A DNA stretch of 64,000 nt from Yoonia maritima (GCF_002933395.1 NZ_PKFN01000013.1:1-64000); one strand, 5' to 3'; positions 18,029-27,383 are shown, numbered from the stretch's first letter. Notes: generated by a model not told the origin, from the sequence alone. Translations and numbers: made by a program.

Positions 18029-19105
18029 ATGAGCGAAACACAACCAACACAGCCAACGAGCCCCGACACTTCTGTTTCTGGCGGCTTCATCTATGAAAAC
18101 GAACATCCGCAACTGCCGATCCCGTTCACTGCACGGGTTGGCGACCGCCGGCTTGAAGGGAATTCAATCTCGATCACGCAAGCGCTTGTTTCTGGGCTAA
18201 TGCCGCCGAACGGGAACATGCAAAAATGCCCGGTTGCGCTTCAGTTCGACTTTGAAGGTTTTTCTGTAAACCTGTTTCTCGAAGCAAATGTTCTAAAAAT
18301 TGGCGCACCCGATAGCCCTGAATACAGTCTTCAGTTCTGTGACCCATCCGGCAGCCACCTTGCGCCGCTGCGTTACATTATGAACAGCCACTTGGCGGGT
18401 GATCTGGTCACAGTTGGTCGCTTTTTGGGCTACACGGGGCCGACACAAGTTAAGCCCAAGAAACCCGTTGAAAAGCCGCGCCTCACAGAACGTGTTGGTC
18501 GTACGGTCCGTCAGGCGGGGATCATCGTCCTAAGCCTTTTGCTTGTTGCGATGGCTGCAAACGTAGTGCGCGAGCGGGTCATCTTTAACTATGAACCTCG
18601 TCCTGTTGTGATCAGCCAAAGCGGTGAAACGCTGCGCGCGACCTCTGCCGGGCAGATCACCTATATCAACGAGGCGGCAGGCGTTGGCGACGTTGTTTAC
18701 TCAATCGGTGCCAACTCTGGTGATCTACTTAGCGTGCGGATGCCGTGTGACTGCACCATGCTGCCATCCCCCGATTTCTACGAAGGTGCGACCATCCTTG
18801 CGGGCGCGCCATTGGTGAAACTTGTCGGCCAAGATGCCGAAATCGAAGCCAATACCCAAATCAGTTTCGAAGGTGCCGCGCGTCTACTTGCTGGTGACAC
18901 TGCCGAACTGGAACTTAGCGACGGCCGTGTTGTCCCTGTGACAGTTAGCCTAGCTGAAACTGCTGAAGGTGCGCGGGCGAACGACTATATCGCCGCCCAA
19001 ATCACCATCAGCGACGAAACTGCGGCACAGATCGCCGTAGGCGAAACTGCACGGCTCCGGTTCCGACGCCAACTGCTGCCAAACGCATTAAACAGCGCCC
19101 TTTAA
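18029..19105 (+). CDS. alg44: Alg44-like polymerase subunit with degenerate PilZ motif
   Basis: The start at 18029 (MSETQPTQPTSP) follows the alg8 stop. The 358-residue protein has the Alg44 layout: N-terminal PilZ-like domain (about 20-145), a membrane helix (about 165-190, IIVLSLLLVAMAANVV), and a periplasmic HlyD-like domain (about 205-355). In Pseudomonas Alg44 the PilZ domain begins with an RxxxR motif and a D/NxSxxG motif that bind the activator c-di-GMP. Here the matching stretch reads ENEHPQLPIPFTARVGDRR with no RxxxR, and the second motif reads NSISITQALVSG. I infer the polymerase may not be gated by c-di-GMP. A hairpin follows the gene. Confidence 0.88.
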   Translation: MSETQPTQPTSPDTSVSGGFIYENEHPQLPIPFTARVGDRRLEGNSISITQALVSGLMPPNGNMQKCPVALQFDFEGFSVNLFLEANVLKIGAPDSPEYSLQFCDPSGSHLAPLRYIMNSHLAGDLVTVGRFLGYTGPTQVKPKKPVEKPRLTERVGRTVRQAGIIVLSLLLVAMAANVVRERVIFNYEPRPVVISQSGETLRATSAGQITYINEAAGVGDVVYSIGANSGDLLSVRMPCDCTMLPSPDFYEGATILAGAPLVKLVGQDAEIEANTQISFEGAARLLAGDTAELELSDGRVVPVTVSLAETAEGARANDYIAAQITISDETAAQIAVGETARLRFRRQLLPNALNSAL

Positions 19106-19125
19106 ACATACGAAGGGCATCATCA

Positions 19126-19144
19126 CCGGCTCAAAATGAGCCGG
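19126..19144 (+). terminator. Small GC hairpin between alg44 and algA
   Basis: The stem CCGGCTC (19126-19132) pairs perfectly with GAGCCGG (19138-19144) around a five-base AAAAT loop, and is followed by ATTAATTTCCC. It sits in the largest internal gap (94 bp) of the cluster. The tail is not a clean U-run, so it may act as an attenuator or RNA-processing site rather than a full stop. Confidence 0.5.
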
Positions 19145-19199
19145 ATTAATTTCCCTAACAGCCTAACAAAAACGGGCTCTAACTAGGAATTTTAGACCG

Positions 19200-20603
19200 A
19201 TGCAAGATATTAGACCGATTATCCTATGTGGTGGAACTGGTTCACGCCTTTGGCCAATGTCCCGCACCCAAAGCCCTAAACAGTTTCAACCTGTTGGCGG
19301 CCCCGGGTCACTTACATTTTTCCAAGCGACAGTGCAGCGTCACCGTTCTAAAGGCTTTGGTAAGCCTGTCGTTGTCACCGCGATGCAACATTACCACACG
19401 GTTCAGCAGCAGCTGACCGAACTGCAGTGTGACGCGACAATTATCTGCGAACCAATGGCGCGCAACACCGGGCCTGCTGTTTTGGCTGCGGCGATGGTAT
19501 TGGCAGAAGAAGACCCCAAAGCATTGATGCTGATCCTTCCAGCTGACCATATCATCGAAGGTAACTTGAATACGCCGATCCTTGCTATGCGCCAAGCTGC
19601 AAGTGACGGACGTATCGTGACATTTGGTATTACCCCAACTTACCCAGAAACAGGGTATGGCTATATCACTGACGGCGGCGCGTTTTCGAACTATGCAGGT
19701 CTGCACAGCGTTGCAGAATTTGTCGAAAAGCCGCCGCTTAGCAAAGCGTCTGCCTTGGTTGGTACTGGTTGCGCCTATTGGGCGTCTGGTATTTCATTGT
19801 ATTCCACTAAGACGATCATCCAAGAATTCACGCGTCTTGATAAGCCGTCGTTGAATGCCGTAACCGAGGCCGTGTCTAAAGGTGAATGGGCTGACAATTG
19901 CCTGAAGCTGCACGCGGATAGTTTCCGCAAGGCAACGAACGAACCAACTGAACGCGTTATCTTTGAACGTGCGAAATCGGTCGCATTCGCGCCGCTTGAT
20001 GTTGAGTGGAGCGACGTCGGCTGCTGGACCTCGATGCATGCGATTGGACATGGGGATAAGGATGGCAACGTTCTGACCGGGGATGTGATCTCGGTGAATT
20101 CTAAAAACACATTGGTACGCGGTGACAAACGGCTTGTTGCGGTGGTTGGTGTATCTGATGTGATCGTCGTGGATACGCCTGATGCTGTGTTGGTGACTGC
20201 ACGCGGTCAATGCCAAGACGTGAAAAAGGTTGTCGAGACACTGAAATCAGAATCGCGTCGTGAATCCGTGCGCCATTTGGCACGCGAACACCAATGGGGC
20301 CAAAGTCACCATGTCATGACATCAAAAGACCATGACATGACCATGCTTAGCATCAACCCCGGTTCTTCAATCACCGTTGATCCGCTGCCTGGTCGCCAGA
20401 TCATCGCAGGTCGCGGTGGATTGTCTGTCTTTGATGGTCTCAGCAACCGGACATTGGGCAAGGGCGAACGCGCCATGCTTGATGTGCTGGATCGCACAAA
20501 GCTGACCAACACGTCGTCAGATAAGATTGACGTTATCATGGTGACGTTGAACTCTTCGATTTCGACGTCATCTGTACCGATGGACGCTGCGCTCAATGCC
20601 TAA
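19200..20603 (+). CDS. algA: AlgA-like mannose-1-phosphate guanylyltransferase; PMI domain degenerate
   Basis: The 467-residue protein has an intact GDP-mannose pyrophosphorylase domain (about 1-340): IILCGGTGSRLWPMSR with SPKQF following, the ARNTGPA segment, LILPADHII and FVEKPP. It makes GDP-mannose from mannose-1-phosphate and GTP. The C-terminal part (about 360-467) aligns in position with the cupin phosphomannose isomerase domain of bifunctional AlgA/ManC, starting REHQWG where the family has RPWG. The metal-binding QxHxHRxEHW-type motif is absent, so isomerase activity is probably lost. Mannose-6-phosphate would have to come from a separate enzyme. It overlaps the next gene by eight bases. 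Confidence 0.9.
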   Translation: MQDIRPIILCGGTGSRLWPMSRTQSPKQFQPVGGPGSLTFFQATVQRHRSKGFGKPVVVTAMQHYHTVQQQLTELQCDATIICEPMARNTGPAVLAAAMVLAEEDPKALMLILPADHIIEGNLNTPILAMRQAASDGRIVTFGITPTYPETGYGYITDGGAFSNYAGLHSVAEFVEKPPLSKASALVGTGCAYWASGISLYSTKTIIQEFTRLDKPSLNAVTEAVSKGEWADNCLKLHADSFRKATNEPTERVIFERAKSVAFAPLDVEWSDVGCWTSMHAIGHGDKDGNVLTGDVISVNSKNTLVRGDKRLVAVVGVSDVIVVDTPDAVLVTARGQCQDVKKVVETLKSESRRESVRHLAREHQWGQSHHVMTSKDHDMTMLSINPGSSITVDPLPGRQIIAGRGGLSVFDGLSNRTLGKGERAMLDVLDRTKLTNTSSDKIDVIMVTLNSSISTSSVPMDAALNA

Positions 20604-22119
20604 GCGGCGCACGCATATCACCTTGGCCTCTGGCCTGACTGCATTGTTCTGTAGTGTTGGGGCATCTATGTCCCACGCTCAGACGATGCAGGGGTACACG
20701 GCGCTGCGCGAACAGGTCGAGCATATCTATGCAGACCTGCAAGAGCAGGTTCCGGATATTCGAAAACCCTCGGACCTTTCGGATTCCACGCACGCACTTA
20801 GTGCGACACCGACCACACCGGGTTCTCAGACTTCGCAAGAATTGCCGCCCATGCAAGACGGTGAGCTTGAGCTTATTGATTTGCGCCTTGCTCTGGTTCA
20901 AATTTCGTTCGCTGTTGGAAGCAATGATCAAATTACTGTCGTGCGCGCTCAAGCTGACGAACAGCCAAAGGTTATTGCCGTTCAAAACGGTATTGTCGAT
21001 TTTGCGCAACTTCGGGAATGGGCCGCGACGCAACCAAACCCAGATGCATTGTTGTCGGGTGATACGTTACGCGTTCCGTTGGTTGTGTTTCAGCAGGCGC
21101 AGTTTAATTTTGCCCCAGATGACGTGTTGCGCCTAAGCCGCGCCGATGGCGCGTTCATTGCAAACCTCGGTGCGATGGTGATCGACGGTGCCGAGATTAT
21201 AGCGACAGATGAAGAAAACCCAAAAACGTCGGATTTTGTCCCATTTGTAACCACTGCAGGTACAGGGATGACGCAAATCTCGAACAGTTTGTTCGAAGGG
21301 TTGGGGTTTGGTGACACAGCTGCATTTTCCGGCGTGTCAATCATTAACCGAGGGCTATACGCGCCTATCGGTGATTCTTACATGATGCAAAGCGTACTGC
21401 GTGACGTCAAAAAAGTGACGTTCGACAGCACCGAAAATACGATCATTAAAGGCAATGTTTTTGCAGGCCAAGAAGCCGGCACAGTCGAATTGCGTCACAC
21501 ACAGCATGCCCGAGTGATTGCAAATATATTTGCCGACAGCGCGAATGGTAGCGCATTGCGGATTACCGATGGTTCGGCAGGTGCAACGCTTGCCAGAAAC
21601 GTTGTGTTGAATAGCGCTAGCAACGGAATCACCGTAAATCATGGTAGTAACAATATCGTTGTGTCAGACAACATCGTCTGGAAAAGCGTCGGCGGCGGTA
21701 TTTCTGTTAGCGGTTCTGATTGCGTTTACCTTGCGAATAACATCGCCATTGATAACCGCCGCAAAGGTATCGAACTGCGCACCAGTCAAAGCTCTGAGAT
21801 CATCGCGAACCACCTTTTGGGAAACCAAAGCTCTGGGTTGTTCGTCGGGGATCAACCGATCGGAAGCCATACCACAATCAGCGACAATATCTTTGTTGGA
21901 AACCGGATTGGACTTTCGTCTGCCTCGGCGCACCGGTTGACGCTACAGGGCAATAATTTCCTGAATCAGTTCCCGCGCTTTTTGGATGGTGATCTGGCGT
22001 CGCAAAGCCACAAGATCGTCGCGGATTTGCGTGGCGATCAGGATATCGACCTGACCGCTGGTGGGATCGCGACATTCACCACTACGCCCGTAACTTGCAC
22101 ATATAAATTGGATAGCTGA
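20596..22119 (+). CDS. algG: AlgG-like periplasmic beta-helix protein without DPHD motif
   Basis: The 507-residue exported protein (signal ending near SMSHA) has an N-terminal region of about 190 residues and then a right-handed parallel beta-helix (about 195-470) made of repeats such as NTIIKGNVFAG, ATLARNVVLNSASNGITV and DCVYLANNIAIDNRRKGIEL. Position, signal peptide and layout match AlgG, the mannuronan C5-epimerase that also protects the polymer in the periplasm. AlgG epimerases carry a DPHD motif with a nearby catalytic His; I find no DPHD or close variant here. It probably keeps the scaffold role while lacking epimerase activity. It overlaps algA by eight bases and is followed by algI three bases later. 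Confidence 0.8.
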   Translation: MPKRRTHITLASGLTALFCSVGASMSHAQTMQGYTALREQVEHIYADLQEQVPDIRKPSDLSDSTHALSATPTTPGSQTSQELPPMQDGELELIDLRLALVQISFAVGSNDQITVVRAQADEQPKVIAVQNGIVDFAQLREWAATQPNPDALLSGDTLRVPLVVFQQAQFNFAPDDVLRLSRADGAFIANLGAMVIDGAEIIATDEENPKTSDFVPFVTTAGTGMTQISNSLFEGLGFGDTAAFSGVSIINRGLYAPIGDSYMMQSVLRDVKKVTFDSTENTIIKGNVFAGQEAGTVELRHTQHARVIANIFADSANGSALRITDGSAGATLARNVVLNSASNGITVNHGSNNIVVSDNIVWKSVGGGISVSGSDCVYLANNIAIDNRRKGIELRTSQSSEIIANHLLGNQSSGLFVGDQPIGSHTTISDNIFVGNRIGLSSASAHRLTLQGNNFLNQFPRFLDGDLASQSHKIVADLRGDQDIDLTAGGIATFTTTPVTCTYKLDS

Positions 22120-22122
22120 GCA

Positions 22123-23568
22123 ATGGTATTCTCGTCAGAATCATTCCTGTTCCTATTTTTACCAGTGTTTTTGTTGGTCTATTATGCCACGCCTGAGCGG
22201 CTGAAATCCTATGCGATCCTTGCGGGTTCATATGTGTTTTACGCATGGTGGCGTGTCGATTTTCTGGGTCTCTTGTTCCTGGCTACCGCCTTTGCCTATG
22301 TGATCGGCCAAAAGGTCGCCAAACACCGCGGCACGTCACTTGGCCGGACCTATCTAATTATCGGGGTCGTCGGTTGTTTGGGGGTGCTTGGCATCTTTAA
22401 ATACCTGAACTTCTTTATCGACAGCTTTGCCGCGCTTCTTGGTACCGATACAGCTGGACTGGGCATTCACTGGCGTTTGATCCTGCCTATCGGGATTTCG
22501 TTCTATGTGTTTCAGGCGCTTAGCTATCTCATCGACGTGCACCGTGGTGATGCCACTGCCGACGCGCCATTCATTGACTTTGCGGCCTTTATCGCGCTTT
22601 TCCCGCAGCTAATCGCTGGCCCAATCCTGCGCTACAAAGACCTAGAAGATCAGTTCCGCGAACGCACCCATTCCGTTGAAATGTTCAGCGACGGCTTTGC
22701 ACGGTTCATCATCGGACTTGGTAAAAAGGTCATCCTTGCCGACGCCGTCGCGCCGCTGGCTGATCTGGCCTTTGCGACTGACAATCCCGGAATGGCGCTC
22801 GCTTGGGCGGGGGCTGCTGCCTATATGCTTCAGCTTTACTTCGACTTTTCCGGCTATAGTGATATGGCGATTGGGCTGGGCAAGATGATGGGGTTCAACT
22901 TCCTTGAAAACTTCCGGTTTCCGTATATCAGCAAATCAATCACTGAATTCTGGCGGCGCTGGCATATCTCTCTGTCGAACTGGCTGCGCGATTATCTTTA
23001 CATCTCGCTTGGCGGTAACCGCAAAGGAGCGGGGCGCACCTATGTGAACCTCATGATGGTCATGGTTTTAGGTGGGCTATGGCACGGCGCGAACTGGACG
23101 TTTGTTCTGTGGGGCTTCTGGCACGGCGGTCTGCTGGCAACCGAACGCTTTGTCGGCTGGGATCGGAACGCCAAAAACCACTGGTTCGCCCTGCCCCTGA
23201 CGCTGTTCTTTGTGTTGATCGGTTGGGTCATGTTTCGCGCGGCCTATGTTGGCGAAGCGTTCGAAATTTACGGCGGCATGATCGGATTGAACGGGCTGAT
23301 CGGTGATCCAACCGTCTGGCTGTCTGTAACCCGCGAAAGCCTTGTCCTGACTGCGCTGGCCGTCATGGTTGTGTTTGCCGAACCCCGTATTTCGGCAGCA
23401 ATCGACGCCAACGGCACTGGCATGACCCAAATCCGCACAGATGGAACTGCGGTCGCCAACCCAACGGTGCAGGTGCTGAACACGCTTGCCATTTTGCTGA
23501 TCGGCACTGTGACCATCCTCAAGCTGGCCGAGCAAAGCTTTTCACCCTTCTTGTATTTCCAATTTTGA
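22123..23568 (+). CDS. algI: MBOAT O-acetyltransferase AlgI
   Basis: The 481-residue polytopic protein belongs to the MBOAT family. Landmarks are the LIAGPILRYKD segment, FDFSGYSDMAIGLGKMMGF, SKSITEFWRRWHISLSNWLRD and GGLWHGANWTFVLWGFWHG, where His321 aligns in position with the catalytic His of Pseudomonas AlgI (His322). It passes acetyl groups across the inner membrane to AlgJ/AlgX. All expected motifs are intact. It is followed by algJ after 13 bases. Confidence 0.94.
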   Translation: MVFSSESFLFLFLPVFLLVYYATPERLKSYAILAGSYVFYAWWRVDFLGLLFLATAFAYVIGQKVAKHRGTSLGRTYLIIGVVGCLGVLGIFKYLNFFIDSFAALLGTDTAGLGIHWRLILPIGISFYVFQALSYLIDVHRGDATADAPFIDFAAFIALFPQLIAGPILRYKDLEDQFRERTHSVEMFSDGFARFIIGLGKKVILADAVAPLADLAFATDNPGMALAWAGAAAYMLQLYFDFSGYSDMAIGLGKMMGFNFLENFRFPYISKSITEFWRRWHISLSNWLRDYLYISLGGNRKGAGRTYVNLMMVMVLGGLWHGANWTFVLWGFWHGGLLATERFVGWDRNAKNHWFALPLTLFFVLIGWVMFRAAYVGEAFEIYGGMIGLNGLIGDPTVWLSVTRESLVLTALAVMVVFAEPRISAAIDANGTGMTQIRTDGTAVANPTVQVLNTLAILLIGTVTILKLAEQSFSPFLYFQF

Positions 23569-23581
23569 TCGGAGGAACGTG

Positions 23582-24667
23582 ATGTATTTCCAAACTGCGA
23601 TAAGACTAGCGGCCCCCGTGGCATTCTTTGGATACGCCGCATTTGCGAACATTGCGCTGTTTCAGGCGGATGTCGAAGGGCCGCACTTAGACGGGTTCGT
23701 CAAAGGTGGCTTCACCCAAGATGTCGACACCCTGTACCGGGCAAACCTGCCCCACCGCGAAGTCGCCGTGGGTTGGGTTGGCGCCGCGCGCTATGTCCTG
23801 CTGAACGAAGGCCGCAAAGGCGTGATTGCTGGCGAAAAAGGCTGGCTGTTCAGCTCTGAAGAATTCCGCGCGCAAGATCCCGATCAGATTGGCTTGACTG
23901 ATACTTTGGATTGGATAGCGTCTGTTCAAGAACAGCTTTCTAAGACCGGGACTGAACTGGTTATCGTTCCCCTGCCTGCTAAGCTTGAGATTGCCCAAAT
24001 TCACGGCGGCGATGCCGAGCAAGCCCAGTCTATTGCGGGTACATACGACCTGTTTCTGGCCGAACTTGCCGCGCGCGACATTGTAACGGTCGATACGCGT
24101 GCGGCCTTAACCGCCGAAACCGCCGCCTTCTTTCAAACAGACACGCACTGGACATCTGCTGGCGCACGCACGGTTGCGCAAACCGTTGCAGCGTCCGGCA
24201 CGATTGAGATTGGCGTGGACAAATTCACACGAACTGACCTCGACCCGATCCATTTTACCGGCGATTTGGTATCGTTCGTGACCTCCGAAGAATTGGCGCC
24301 AACCGTTGGTCTGACCATGGAAACCGTTACGCCATATGTCGCTGAAATGGTGGCAAACGATGAGGCAACCGGCACAATTGATCTGTTCGGATCAGATGGG
24401 CCTGCGCCAATCGCATTGGTCGGTACCAGTTATTCTGCCAACCCGAACTGGAGCTTCGCCGAAGCGCTAAAGTTAGAGTTGGCCCAAGACATTTTAAACT
24501 ACGCAGAAGAGGGCCAAGGCCCTGTTGCGCCAATGCGCGCATATCTTGAAACGCTTGATCCGGCCGAGGCTCCTCCGATTGTTATTTGGGAGTTCCCTGT
24601 GCGTTATCTAAGCGACCCTGCTTTGATGGATAGCCTTCTGCCAACAAATGGGGACGACAATGTTTAA
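23582..24667 (+). CDS. algJ: AlgJ-like SGNH O-acetyltransferase
   Basis: ATG 23582 is preceded by GGAGG with a six-base spacer; an adjacent GTG three bases earlier is possible. The 361-residue protein has an N-terminal membrane anchor or uncleaved signal (about 5-30) and an SGNH-like periplasmic domain with the DxH motif TDTHW (Asp187, His189) and the serine motif GTSYS (residues 281-285). In P. aeruginosa AlgJ uses these residues to acetylate mannuronate. All catalytic motifs are present. It overlaps the start of the next gene by eight bases. Confidence 0.9.
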   Translation: MYFQTAIRLAAPVAFFGYAAFANIALFQADVEGPHLDGFVKGGFTQDVDTLYRANLPHREVAVGWVGAARYVLLNEGRKGVIAGEKGWLFSSEEFRAQDPDQIGLTDTLDWIASVQEQLSKTGTELVIVPLPAKLEIAQIHGGDAEQAQSIAGTYDLFLAELAARDIVTVDTRAALTAETAAFFQTDTHWTSAGARTVAQTVAASGTIEIGVDKFTRTDLDPIHFTGDLVSFVTSEELAPTVGLTMETVTPYVAEMVANDEATGTIDLFGSDGPAPIALVGTSYSANPNWSFAEALKLELAQDILNYAEEGQGPVAPMRAYLETLDPAEAPPIVIWEFPVRYLSDPALMDSLLPTNGDDNV

Positions 24668-25415
24668 ACTCGCAACCGCACTCATCCTTGGGCTTGCGAC
24701 ATCAGCCGTCGCACAAGATAGCGACGATGCGATAGAACCAAGCCGCATTACGGTAAAGATGATGCCGGGCATCACATCATCAGCGCAACTGCCAACGCAA
24801 GAATTGATCGACGCGCGTAAATCACTGACGCAAGGCCGAAGAATTTACACGTCTCAACTGCGTCAAATTGCAGACCTAGGAGATGGTTTTGCTGCGCTCA
24901 AATTTGCCGAATGGTTAGAAGACTCTGAAACAGCACAACAGTCCGATATCGCACATTACTATGGGATTGCAGCAGCCACTGGACGGCTAAACGCGTTTAA
25001 CAGATTGCTTGATGCACTTGACCACATTGATCCAGCGGAACTGCCACGCGCACGTAGTAATGTTCTGGAAGGCATAGTGTTTGCATATGCCCGCGCTGGA
25101 AATAGCCGTGCGGTAGATGCCGTCATTCGCTATCAAATTGCGCAAAAACCATTTGGGCGTATCGATAGCGAGGTCGAAAGCCTGCTCGCCCAAGCGCACG
25201 GAGATACGGCATCTTCGATTTCGTTGCACCTCGCGCTGACCATTCTCCAAAACGAAGCGCATTCACCAGACGATTTGGCGCGTGCGCAGGCCTATATTCA
25301 AACGGCCGCTGAATCAGATTCACTTGAAACGCAATTGGTTGCGGCAAATCTTACCCCGCTGCTTGATGAAGCACTTTCTAAGCAGTCTGAAACACCAACG
25401 GAGGTCATGCAGTGA
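24660..25415 (+). CDS. Periplasmic Sel1/TPR-like protein of unknown function in the alginate-type cluster
   Basis: The start at 24660 (MFKLATALILGLATSAVAQ) gives a clean Sec signal. The mature part of about 230 residues is mostly helical and contains Sel1-like units such as IADLGDGFAALKFAEWLED and QQSDIAHYYGIAAATGRLNAF. I know no counterpart at this place in the Pseudomonas alginate operon (algD-8-44-K-E-G-X-L-I-J-F-A). It lies between algJ and algX and overlaps both (eight bases and the GTGA junction), so it is probably made in step with the acetylation proteins. A role as a second periplasmic scaffold for the polymer machine is inference. It has no Cys lipobox. Confidence 0.85.
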   Translation: MFKLATALILGLATSAVAQDSDDAIEPSRITVKMMPGITSSAQLPTQELIDARKSLTQGRRIYTSQLRQIADLGDGFAALKFAEWLEDSETAQQSDIAHYYGIAAATGRLNAFNRLLDALDHIDPAELPRARSNVLEGIVFAYARAGNSRAVDAVIRYQIAQKPFGRIDSEVESLLAQAHGDTASSISLHLALTILQNEAHSPDDLARAQAYIQTAAESDSLETQLVAANLTPLLDEALSKQSETPTEVMQ

Positions 25416-26743
25416 AACAGCGCAATCTAAAGCTGGCATGTATTGCCTTATCCGCATTTGGGATGATGCCGAATATTGCGGTGGCTGAATCGATGTTTGG
25501 CTGTGCAGGCCTAGAAACCGATACTGAACTACCCGCTTTGGAGGGCAAAGACGGTGTATTTTTCAGGATTAAAACAGACCTGCGCATGAACCATCCGTTT
25601 TCGGATCAAAACGTTGAATTCATTTCAGAGCTGTCGCAAGCGCTAGCCGAGAATGGGACAACTTTAATTTTTGTTCCGATCCCGACGAAAAGCGTCACAA
25701 TGCCGGATTATCTGCCGGAAGAGGCGGCGCTGTACGGGTTTGACTTGGGTATCGCGACCGCAGTGCATGACGATATCTTGGACCGGCTGAATGCCGCGGG
25801 TGTCATTACGGTCGATGCCCGCGAAGCAATGATGGATGCCGAAGAAATTCCTTTCTTTAAGGCAGACTTTCACTGGTCCCACATTGGTGCGCGTCATACA
25901 GCCGAAGCGATTGCCGAAAAGATTAAAGGCCTGCCAGAATACGCTGATCTTGAACATACACCATTCGAGACCGTCGAAGAGGGGATTGAAATATCTTTTT
26001 CTGGCATGAGGCGAGATTTGCAAGAGCACTGCGTTAAAACGCTGCCCGAAGCAGAAATTATGACATATTCGACCACACAAACAGAAGATATCGATCTTGG
26101 TGACGGTGGTCTTGACCTGTTTGGCGAAGATGATCTGACTGTTCCCATCGCGCTGCTGGGAACTTCGTTTTCTGACAGTCCGGTCAATAACTTCCCCGGT
26201 TTTATCGCCCAGTACACAGAGCTAGAGGTCGTGAACTATGCTTTAACTGGTGGGAACCAATATGGTGCCATGACGTCTTATTTGACATCAACCGAGTTCC
26301 AAGAAACGCGGCCACGGTTTTTGGTGTGGGAAAATCCGGTTTACACCAACCTTGCACAATACGGCGACCAGCCGATGCGTGAACTTATTGCTGCCGCCGG
26401 ACAGACCTGCACCTTACCGCTAGAAGCGCAAGCTAATGAAGCCAACACCGTGGTGACGGTCGATCTTACCGACTATGACTTGGGTCCTGAGGATACGATC
26501 TTTATCGATATCCATCAGCTTGCGGGAACCAGCGCTAACTTTCTGTTTCAGTCCCATGATGGCCTGACACGGAGCAAATTTATCGAACGAGGCGAACGCC
26601 AAAGCCGGACGGGTCGTTTCTATATGCCGTTGTCTGGACTTTGGGCCGACGGCGCAGCTTCGGTCGATATTTCGACGTCTGGGCCTTTTACCTCCCAGCC
26701 CAGCGTCTTTGCCTGCACCACTCAAACAAAGGAAGAAATATGA
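25412..26743 (+). CDS. algX: AlgX-like alginate O-acetyltransferase
   Basis: The start is GTG 25412, with GGAGG seven bases upstream, overlapping the previous stop (GTGA). The 443-residue protein has a signal peptide (to about residue 25), an SGNH-like catalytic domain with DFHW (Asp152, His154) and GTSFS (residues 250-254), and a C-terminal carbohydrate-binding-like beta domain (about 345-435). This is the layout of P. aeruginosa AlgX, which places acetyl groups on the polymer. All catalytic motifs are intact. Its stop overlaps the algF start (ATGA). Confidence 0.92.
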   Translation: MKQRNLKLACIALSAFGMMPNIAVAESMFGCAGLETDTELPALEGKDGVFFRIKTDLRMNHPFSDQNVEFISELSQALAENGTTLIFVPIPTKSVTMPDYLPEEAALYGFDLGIATAVHDDILDRLNAAGVITVDAREAMMDAEEIPFFKADFHWSHIGARHTAEAIAEKIKGLPEYADLEHTPFETVEEGIEISFSGMRRDLQEHCVKTLPEAEIMTYSTTQTEDIDLGDGGLDLFGEDDLTVPIALLGTSFSDSPVNNFPGFIAQYTELEVVNYALTGGNQYGAMTSYLTSTEFQETRPRFLVWENPVYTNLAQYGDQPMRELIAAAGQTCTLPLEAQANEANTVVTVDLTDYDLGPEDTIFIDIHQLAGTSANFLFQSHDGLTRSKFIERGERQSRTGRFYMPLSGLWADGAASVDISTSGPFTSQPSVFACTTQTKEEI

Positions 26744-27360
26744 AACTCCCGTTTACTGTCGCTTTAGCGGCTATCCTCACTCAGGTTAGTCCCGCTCTGG
26801 CCGATGATGGCCTATATCAAGATGTGGCTGATCCGAACTCGAGCTTCGTCCGGGTTGTTGCACCGGGTCAGACTGTTGCTTCGATAAATGGTGAAAGTGT
26901 TAGTGACATTGCATCAGGCGTTTCAGATTATGTGAACGTCATGCCCGGAGAGATTGACGTTGTTGTCCCGAATGGGACTGGAGTGGTCGAAGTTGGACCA
27001 AGCGCCTACTATACGGTTCTTTTTACTGAAGATGGTCAAACAGAAATCGTCACAGACGACATCACGAACAGCCCTTCAAAAGCTGACATATCGGTCTACA
27101 ATCTGACTGATACACCAAGCATTGACGTATTTGTCCCACAAGCAAATGCCGTCGCTGTTGAAGGCATCGAAGCCATGCAGGGGCAGTCCGTAGCGATCAA
27201 AGCACCGCTCACATTGGATTTTGAACTGCGCTCTGGTGACGAAGTTCTAGCAACTGTTTCAGAGGTGGAACTTATCCGTAACGCTGGTGTGTCCATCGTT
27301 CTGCTACAGAACGACGACGGATACTCTGCATTCGCCACGGACAATTCCTACCTTAAATAA
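26740..27360 (+). CDS. algF: AlgF-like alginate O-acetylation accessory protein
   Basis: The start at 26740 (MKLPFTVALAAIL) has AAGGAAG upstream; longer in-frame readings lie inside algX and are rejected. The 206-residue secreted protein keeps the AlgF signature near its mature N-terminus (DDGLYQDVADPNSSFVRVVA, comparable to GLYGP...SAFVRV). It consists of two small beta domains (about 25-115 and 120-205). AlgF is the periplasmic adaptor needed for polymer acetylation with AlgI, AlgJ and AlgX. It is followed by the large Sel1 gene after 23 bases. Confidence 0.88.
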   Translation: MKLPFTVALAAILTQVSPALADDGLYQDVADPNSSFVRVVAPGQTVASINGESVSDIASGVSDYVNVMPGEIDVVVPNGTGVVEVGPSAYYTVLFTEDGQTEIVTDDITNSPSKADISVYNLTDTPSIDVFVPQANAVAVEGIEAMQGQSVAIKAPLTLDFELRSGDEVLATVSEVELIRNAGVSIVLLQNDDGYSAFATDNSYLK

Positions 27361-27383
27361 GGTAGCCATACAGGAGTAACCAC

